Below, in pieces: positions 6,451-9,535 of a DNA stretch of 9,535 nt. The stretch lies in NCBI GenBank assembly GCA_017390225.1, contig JAFPCL010000097.1:1-9535 (forward strand), given 5' to 3'. The notes under the pieces were generated by a model. That model was not told where the DNA came from and did no database searches. It worked only from the letters and a program-made list of their open reading frames with translations. This DNA comes from Clostridia bacterium. Lineage in GTDB: Bacteria > Bacillota > Clostridia > CAKSNL01 > HGM11501. Each line of letters starts with the position of its first letter. Position 1 is the stretch's first letter. The translations under genes and the position numbers were made by a program.

Positions 6451-7419
6451 ATGCTTGTACCTGTTTTGTTATTTATTGTAGGGCTTGTGCTTCTCATTAA
6501 AGGTGGCGACTGGTTCGTCGATGGTGCCACAGGGCTTGCCCATCGGTTCCACATTCCCGAAATTTTAATCGGCGCCACCGTCGTGTCCATCGGCACCACC
6601 CTGCCCGAGGTTATGGTCTCCGCCACTTCTGCCGTTGCCGGTCACGGCGAAATTGCCTATGGCAACGCCATCGGCTCGATTATTTGCAACACGTCTTTGA
6701 TTGCCGCCCTCACGGTTGCCATCCGCCCGGCGAAAATCAACAGAAAGCCGCTTTCGCTTCCGGTCATTTTCTTCTACGTTGCCGCCATTGTCTATTCCAT
6801 CGTTGCCTACACCACAGGCTATTTCTCCCGCACCGTCGGCATCGGCTTAGTCGGGCTGTTTGTTCTCTATATGGTCATTTCGGTAGTGGAAGCTCTCAAA
6901 AATGCCAAAGGAACGCAAGAGGAAGAAGAGGAAGAAGCTCCGAAAAATTCCCTCGGCAAAGAAATCGTTCTTCTGCTCATCGGTGCGGCGCTCATCGCCG
7001 TCGGCGCACGGCTGTTGGTGGATAACGGGATTATCATCGCAGAACAGCTCGGTGTGCCCGAATCCGTCATCGCCCTCACCTTCGTGGCACTGGGTACCTC
7101 TCTTCCCGAACTTGTCACCGCCGTCACATCCCTTTTAAAAGGCCACGGCGCCCTGTCCCTTGGCAACATCATCGGCGCCAACCTCTTTAATTTAGTGTTA
7201 GTCAGCGGCGTATCCACTGTCCTGTCGCCCTTCGGCATCCCGCAAGAAAAGCAGGCCTTCGGCATGAACGCATCCCTTGCCATCGACATCCCCGTGATGT
7301 TCGCCGTCATGTCCCTCCTCGTCATCCCCTCCCTTATACGCGGCAAGCTCTCCCGCGTGCAAGGTATCGTGCTTTTGGCAATCTACGCCGGCTATTGCGT
7401 GTTCCAGTTTGCACTGTAA
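6451..7419 (+). CDS. CaCA-family cation exchanger (YrbG-like sodium/calcium exchanger), Mn2+-regulated
   Basis: A 322-aa polytopic membrane protein with the two inverted Na_Ca_ex repeats of the CaCA superfamily. The alpha-1 repeat has GATVVSIGTTLPEVMVSA (41-58) and GNAIGSIICN (71-80); alpha-2 has FVALGTSLPELVTAVTS (211-227) and GNIIGANLFN (238-247). The paired GT(T/S)LPE Glu residues (53 and 220) bind the transported cation in this family. An acidic stretch EEEEEEAP at about 157-164 marks the cytoplasmic loop between the halves. The start at 6451 follows GTGAGG at 6437-6442; an earlier in-frame start near 6388 would lie inside the terminator and is rejected. Homologues exchange Ca2+ for Na+ or H+, but the upstream manganese riboswitch implies that this one exports Mn2+ or mixed Mn2+/Ca2+. 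Transported ion is inference. Confidence 0.92.
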   Translation: MLVPVLLFIVGLVLLIKGGDWFVDGATGLAHRFHIPEILIGATVVSIGTTLPEVMVSATSAVAGHGEIAYGNAIGSIICNTSLIAALTVAIRPAKINRKPLSLPVIFFYVAAIVYSIVAYTTGYFSRTVGIGLVGLFVLYMVISVVEALKNAKGTQEEEEEEAPKNSLGKEIVLLLIGAALIAVGARLLVDNGIIIAEQLGVPESVIALTFVALGTSLPELVTAVTSLLKGHGALSLGNIIGANLFNLVLVSGVSTVLSPFGIPQEKQAFGMNASLAIDIPVMFAVMSLLVIPSLIRGKLSRVQGIVLLAIYAGYCVFQFAL

Positions 7420-7475
7420 AACTGAAAATAAAAAATACAGCAAAAAGAAAATCCTGCCGTTATGACAGTCTGAAA

Positions 7476-7497
7476 GGGGCTGTCGCATTAAGACAGC
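7476..7497 (+). repeat. Left terminal repeat of the IS1182-like element
   Basis: GGGGCTGTCGCATTAAGACA at 7476-7495 begins with the GGGGCTGTC end seen in many IS1182-family elements. It contains an internal inverted repeat, GCTGTC (7479-7484) and GACAGC (7492-7497). The right partner is missing from the window. Confidence 0.6.
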
Positions 7498-7500
7498 AAC

Positions 7501-7540
7501 AAAAAACGAACCGAGCAGCCAAAAAAGGTTGCTCGGTTTG
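7501..7540 (-). terminator. Hairpin acting as a minus-strand terminator inside the IS end
   Basis: CGAACCGAGCAGCC (7507-7520) pairs with GGTTGCTCGGTTTG (7527-7540) around a loop of six A. Read leftward, the stem is followed by CG then TTTTTT (complement of 7501-7506), a proper intrinsic terminator for transcripts coming from the relaxase side. Read rightward there is no T tract, but the hairpin may shield transposase translation from outside transcripts. Confidence 0.6.
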
Positions 7541-7557
7541 TGCTTTCATGGTATAAT
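7529..7557 (+). promoter_or_regulatory. Probable transposase promoter
   Basis: TATAAT at 7552-7557 with TTGCTC at 7529-7534 and a 17-base spacer. The -35 lies within the right arm of the hairpin at 7507-7540. The ATG of the transposase remnant is 43 bases after the -10. Confidence 0.6.
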
Positions 7558-7600
7558 TTAGTTGCAATCAAAACCATACAGAAAGCAGTGATATTATACT

Positions 7601-7849
7601 ATGTTTAGAGATAGAAATCAAGTAGTTTTGCCATTAGATTTAGAAAAAATTTTACCGGAAAACGATTCTGTTTTAAAAACAGATACAACAACCTTAATTC
7701 CGTTTATGGATAGAATTCAAAGACAAAGCAGAAGAAAAATTGAAAATATCATCGCTGATGCAGGCTATGCAAGCGAAGAAAATTTTAGTTATCTTGACAG
7801 TCATGAACAAAAAGCATACATCAAACCTCAACACCACGAAATGAGCAAG
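7601..7849 (+). pseudogene. IS1182-like transposase remnant (internally deleted, C-terminally truncated)
   Basis: Residues 1-26 (MFRDRNQVVLPLDLEKILPE, then NDSVL) match the usual N-terminus of IS1182-family transposases. The next residues, KTDTTTLIPFMDRI and ENIIADAGYASEENFSYLD up to KAYIKPQHHEMSK (83), belong to the DDE catalytic domain that normally lies a few hundred residues later; IADAGY carries the second catalytic Asp. The middle of the protein, including the first catalytic Asp, is therefore missing in frame, and the last Glu region is lost at the right junction. The frame continues to 7993, but everything after Lys83 is the antisense of a relaxase gene. The start is the ATG at 7601, with only a weak ribosome site. 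No activity is expected, although such a remnant could be mobilised in trans if both ends existed. Confidence 0.8.
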
Positions 7850-8088
7850 TGGTTATGCAGATGCTCTTTATTAAGGTGTGTTGCAATCACGACTTCAAAT
7901 CTGTCGCCCCACATTCCTTCAGCAAGTCGTTTGCCGATTTCGTGTGCAATCTTTGGTGTAACCTCTCCGGGCTTAAAACTCTGCATAGCATGAAATGCAA
8001 CTATACCATCTGTTTTATCAGGATTTGCGGCGTAGTTTATCAGAGAGTCAAGTCTCCCTTTTATATCCCAGATTTTTGTTGTAGCCAT
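7828..8088 (-). pseudogene. MOB_P-type relaxase gene remnant (truncated after the three-His motif, internally deleted)
   Basis: The 86-aa frame starts MATTKIWDIKGRLDSLINYA, the standard N-terminus of clostridial relaxase/mobilization nucleases, including a Tyr (Tyr19) in the region of the nicking Tyr. It continues AFHAMQSFKPGEVTPKIAHE and ends in the metal-binding His motif ATHLNKEHLHNHLLI (69-83). Two defects are visible. First, NPDKT (22-26) runs directly into DGIVAFH, whereas full-length relatives have roughly sixty residues in between. Second, after HNHLL the reading enters IS sequence (ISWC*) at about 7847. A working relaxase has several hundred residues, so this one is dead. The ATG overlaps the end of mobC by 28 bases, the usual mobC-relaxase arrangement. 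Confidence 0.82.
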
Positions 8089-8402
8089 TTTGCATCCATC
8101 CTTTCCGGTACGGTATAGAATTTGTTGATTTCAAGAATGAGCTCATCAAGTTTTTTAACCTGCTCGCTAAGCTCGTCATTTTCTGTTTCAGACGATATCT
8201 GATACAGATTATTTCCGATTTCCGTTAGTCTCTTTATAAACTCAAAATATTCATCCGGCGGTCGTTCTTTTGGAAGATAACGGTTTGCTACCGAGCGGAT
8301 AGCAGCCGACTTTGTGGTGCCACATTTTTTGATTATTCTGTTAAGATTATCGTGTTCTTTCTCGTTTAATCTTACCGAAAAAGTTTTCGTTCTTTCTCTC
8401 AT
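8061..8402 (-). CDS. mobC: MobC-like mobilization accessory protein (113 aa, RHH-type)
   Basis: The N-terminal half, TKTFSVRLNEKEHDNLNRII followed by KKCGTTKSAAIRSVA (about 5-39), fits a ribbon-helix-helix DNA-binding fold: a short strand TFSVRL, helix A, then a helix beginning TTKSAAIR. The C-terminal half is a long amphipathic, partly coiled-coil helix (about 55-95: EFIKRLTEIGNNLYQIS, then LSEQVKKLDELILEINKFY). MobC proteins of this type bind or melt oriT and recruit the relaxase. Its place directly upstream of, and overlapping, a relaxase gene strongly supports the call. The start ATG at 8402 is preceded on the minus strand by GAAAGGAG about 9 bases upstream. The gene looks intact, unlike its partner, so it may still bind its site without supporting transfer. 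Confidence 0.85.
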   Translation of the reverse strand: MRERTKTFSVRLNEKEHDNLNRIIKKCGTTKSAAIRSVANRYLPKERPPDEYFEFIKRLTEIGNNLYQISSETENDELSEQVKKLDELILEINKFYTVPERMDAKWLQQKSGI

Positions 8403-8426
8403 AATTTCTTGCTCCTTTCATGGTTT

Positions 8427-8474
8427 GGGGTGTTAGGGGTATCCCTTAAAAACCGAATTTGTAATGCCAAATTC
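8427..8474 (-). other. Candidate origin of transfer (oriT) upstream of mobC
   Basis: Read on the minus strand, a perfect inverted repeat GAATTTG-GCATTA-CAAATTC (complement of 8455-8474) is followed by a short T run and then AAGGGATACCCCTAACACCCC (about 8449-8427). An inverted repeat a few bases from a conserved, partly symmetrical nick-type sequence, immediately upstream of mobC-relaxase genes, is how oriT sites of MOB_P elements are built. The exact nick site is not known to me, and the assignment rests on layout. Confidence 0.4.
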
Positions 8475-8480
8475 AGTGCT

Positions 8481-8519
8481 TGTTATAACATAAACACAGA
8501 AAATCTGTAGAGATTTTCT
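8481..8519. repeat. Palindrome and adjacent perfect hairpin upstream of mobC
   Basis: TGTTATAACA at 8481-8490 is a 10-base perfect palindrome and could serve as an operator for a ribbon-helix-helix protein such as MobC. Next to it, AGAAAATCT (8498-8506) and AGATTTTCT (8511-8519) form a 9-base perfect stem with a GTAG loop. Neither is followed by a T tract on the plus strand, so termination is unlikely there. Confidence 0.5.
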
Positions 8520-8570
8520 TCATATGCAACGTAGCAATACATAGTGTTGCGGAGTGTATATTTCAATGCT

Positions 8571-8611
8571 CTCTCAGGTGTCAAAATCTTTGATTTTGGT
8601 AACACCGAGAG
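8571..8611. repeat. Long composite hairpin in the mob-to-cassette gap
   Basis: CTCTC-A-GGTGT-CAAAATC (8571-8588) pairs with GATTTTG-GTA-ACACC-GAGAG (8592-8611) around a TTT loop: 7, 5 and 5 base-pair blocks with a one-base bulge and a three-base asymmetric bulge. It is longer and more ordered than chance would suggest in this AT-rich gap. It could be part of a transfer origin, a leader structure, or a small RNA; no T tract follows on either strand. The nearby GCAAC (8526-8530) and GTTGC (8546-8550) may form an additional outer stem. Confidence 0.5.
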
Positions 8612-8636
8612 GTTATCACAACATTTACATACAAAT

Positions 8637-8664
8637 AGAACACCCATCATAAGACAGGTGTTCT
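8637..8664 (-). terminator. Possible terminator after the two-gene cassette
   Basis: AGAACACC (8637-8644) and GGTGTTCT (8657-8664) form a perfect 8-base stem with a 12-base loop, 62 bases beyond the stop of the minus-strand cassette. Read leftward it is followed by ATTTGTATG, only weakly T-rich, so termination may be inefficient. Confidence 0.4.
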
Positions 8665-8726
8665 CTCTACTAATATTAACTTTCGCGCGATAGTAAATAG
8701 ACTGTTATCTGCTGTCGTAATGCGAT
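8665..8726. other. Short AT-rich gap with a CGCGCG core, no gene seen
   Basis: Together with the structured stretch from 8403 this completes a gap of 324 bases without a gene (8403-8726). Beyond the listed repeats it contains TTTCGCGCGATAG near 8681, a GC-only palindrome in an AT-rich setting that could be a protein-binding site; nothing supports a coding or RNA gene. Confidence 0.3.
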
Positions 8727-9083
8727 TCAGTCTTGTGCTAAAATTTCAGTATCATCTTCCGTTATGATCTTTTCAAATTTTTCGCCTTCTATGATGCAAC
8801 GTTCCAAAAGATCATCCATATCCGAATACCATCCTATCAGTTGATATCTATCACAAGAAGGATACTTTTCTTTTTCACATATCATTTCGTAAATGCAAAA
8901 TTTACCTTCTTTTCCGTTAGGTAAAATCGGTTTTTTTTCATCAAGCATTAAGCCAGTATGGAAACGATAGAACATGTTATTATATTTAAATTCCAATCCA
9001 AGCCATTTACCTTCAGAAGGATCCCACCAACCACAATATTGCGATTTAAACTCCTCTAAATTATTAAATTCGTTAATTCTCAT
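8727..9083 (-). CDS. Small acidic cytosolic protein, candidate immunity protein
   Basis: A 118-aa protein without signal peptide or membrane segment and not recognised as a named family. It begins MRINEFNNLEEFKSQYCGWW, is rich in Trp, Tyr and Phe (WWDPSEGKWLGLEF, NNMFYRFHTG, RYQLIGWYSDMDDLLERC), and ends in a strongly acidic tail (EKFEKIITEDDTEILAQD). This small, aromatic-rich and acidic make-up is common among immunity proteins of polymorphic toxins. Its ATG overlaps the stop of the preceding gene by four bases (ATGA complement at 9080-9083), with GGAGGAGG in the end of that gene as ribosome site, so the two are translated together. That stoichiometric coupling also suits a toxin and its inhibitor. 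The function is inferred from context and composition only. Confidence 0.6.
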   Translation of the reverse strand: MRINEFNNLEEFKSQYCGWWDPSEGKWLGLEFKYNNMFYRFHTGLMLDEKKPILPNGKEGKFCIYEMICEKEKYPSCDRYQLIGWYSDMDDLLERCIIEGEKFEKIITEDDTEILAQD

Positions 9084-9460
9084 TTCAAGTTAAACCTCCT
9101 CCTGATTTTGTTTATTAGTTTCAATTCATTTTCACTCACAGGTATACCGTCATCAGTATGGTCAAGATTGTAATGCTTATGTGGTTTAAGTCTTTTAGAA
9201 CCATGTTCATGTAACAAATCAATACTAACAGATTGCTTATGTTTTTCATCATAAAAAGTCAAATGCTTTAGCTGTCCGTCTTGCACAATTGCATATGTGC
9301 GATTTTCTGTATGCGAATACTCCGGCGCCTTGACAGAACCACTTGTTCTCACTAACACCTTTACACCATCTACTTCACCGATTGAATTAAAAGTTTGTCC
9401 ACCATCTATGAATGTGAAATTACCTGTATTAACATCTTCAAATGCGCCTCTGCTTCCCAT
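9080..9460 (-). CDS. Small basic protein resembling an orphan polymorphic-toxin or phage MuF-type C-terminal module
   Basis: A 126-aa protein: MGSRGAFEDVNTGNFTFIDG, then GQTFNSIGEVDGVKVLVR, SVKAPEYSHTENRTYAIVQ, and SVSIDLLHEHGSKRLKPHKH, ending KLINKIRRRFNLK. The His-rich stretch LLHEHGSKRLKPHKHYNLDH (83-101) could form a metal or catalytic site. The Gly-Ser opening and 'EDVN' start look like the junction where a C-terminal toxin tip is cut from a larger carrier, such as a phage minor capsid or secreted polymorphic toxin; I recall similar tails on such proteins but cannot confirm it here. ATG at 9460 is chosen because GGAGG (complement of 9470-9474) lies 9 bases upstream; a GTG at 9469 overlaps that site. 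No signal peptide. The gene couples to the acidic small gene downstream. Toxin activity is a hypothesis. Confidence 0.6.
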   Translation of the reverse strand: MGSRGAFEDVNTGNFTFIDGGQTFNSIGEVDGVKVLVRTSGSVKAPEYSHTENRTYAIVQDGQLKHLTFYDEKHKQSVSIDLLHEHGSKRLKPHKHYNLDHTDDGIPVSENELKLINKIRRRFNLK

Positions 9461-9535
9461 TTCAAGCACCCTCCTTTATTGTAAAAACCGGATTATCATC
9501 AAACAACTTTAGTTGTTGATACGAATACTTTGTTG
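9461..9535 (-). other. Leader of the two-gene cassette and possible end of an upstream gene
   Basis: On the minus strand this holds the ribosome site AAAGGAGGG (complement of about 9469-9477) and, further upstream, a short palindrome AACAACT-AA-AGTTGTT (9502-9517). Two minus frames from the right edge stop here (TAA at 9511-9509; a TGA nearby), so the C-terminus of an upstream gene may be cut by the window edge. No convincing promoter is seen, so the cassette may be read from outside the window. Confidence 0.35.

Larger units (their letters stand above)
7476..7849 (+). mobile_element. Left end and deleted remnant of an IS1182-like insertion sequence
   Basis: A terminal repeat typical of the family (GGGGCTGTC...) begins at 7476, followed by a hairpin, a promoter and a transposase start at 7601. 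The transposase is internally deleted and cut off at about 7847, where minus-strand relaxase sequence begins. No right end is visible, so the element cannot move by itself and no target duplication can be identified. The left boundary lies 56 bases after the exchanger stop. Confidence 0.75.

Noticed and set aside
7464..7484. GACAGTC...GGCTGTC pairing as a terminator of the exchanger gene
   Set aside because: The stem is short, has no T tract, and its right arm is part of the IS end; it is probably incidental.
7850..7993. C-terminal extension of the transposase remnant in the same frame
   Set aside because: These residues are the antisense of relaxase sequence and match no transposase; the frame stays open by chance after the fusion.
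7849..8118. Plus-strand open frame opposite the relaxase and mobC
   Set aside because: The minus strand encodes recognisable relaxase and MobC motifs; the plus reading is Cys/Phe/Ser-rich and without features.
8400..8726. CRISPR array suspected from repeated short motifs
   Set aside because: The repeats are inverted, of different sequence and irregularly spaced; no direct repeat-spacer unit and no cas gene is present.

Overview
The window looks like a chromosomal segment from an anaerobic, Gram-positive, low-to-mid-GC Clostridia-type bacterium. Reasons: strong GGAGG ribosome binding sites, sigma-A type promoters (TTGACA-17-TATAAT), a pyruvate formate-lyase pair, a yybP-ykoY manganese riboswitch, and a secreted beta-lactamase-fold protein with a copper-amine-oxidase-N-like domain, an architecture common in Clostridia. 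Genus cannot be read from this sequence.

Layout. (1) About 1-118 is AT-rich and seems foreign to what follows; a minus-strand frame there reads as protein-like as the plus frame. (2) About 119-3151 is a tightly packed plus-strand cluster: the C-terminus of a probable glycoside-hydrolase-like protein, a short peptide deformylase homologue, a secreted ComEC-like metallo-beta-lactamase protein, a NUDIX hydrolase, and a flavodoxin-domain gene broken near its start by a frameshift. Three of the four junctions are overlaps or gaps of under 20 bases, so co-transcription is likely; a hairpin terminator closes the cluster at 3164-3209. (3) 3210-6223 is a pflB-pflA operon with its own near-consensus promoter: pyruvate formate-lyase and the radical-SAM enzyme that activates it. 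(4) 6242-7419 is a self-contained regulated unit: promoter, yybP-ykoY riboswitch, terminator overlapping the riboswitch P1 stem, then a CaCA-family cation exchanger. The geometry predicts an ON switch, with Mn2+ relieving termination. (5) From 7476 to the right edge the DNA is mobile and AT-rich. It holds a left end and internally deleted transposase of an IS1182-like element, fused to a truncated and internally deleted MOB_P-type relaxase gene, then an intact-looking MobC-like gene, a structured possible oriT region, and a two-gene minus-strand cassette that resembles an orphan polymorphic-toxin tip with its immunity protein.

How it fits together. The chromosomal part serves anaerobic pyruvate metabolism and metal homeostasis plus housekeeping hydrolases. 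The right part is a decayed mobilizable element; only mobC and the toxin/immunity-like pair look intact. Several genes carry internal deletions or abrupt junctions (about 118, 2691-2697, about 7676, about 7847, about 8011). This could be real gene decay or metagenome assembly error, which the sequence alone cannot decide. Best candidates for something new are the small toxin/immunity-like pair at 8727-9460 and the structured region at 8427-8664.
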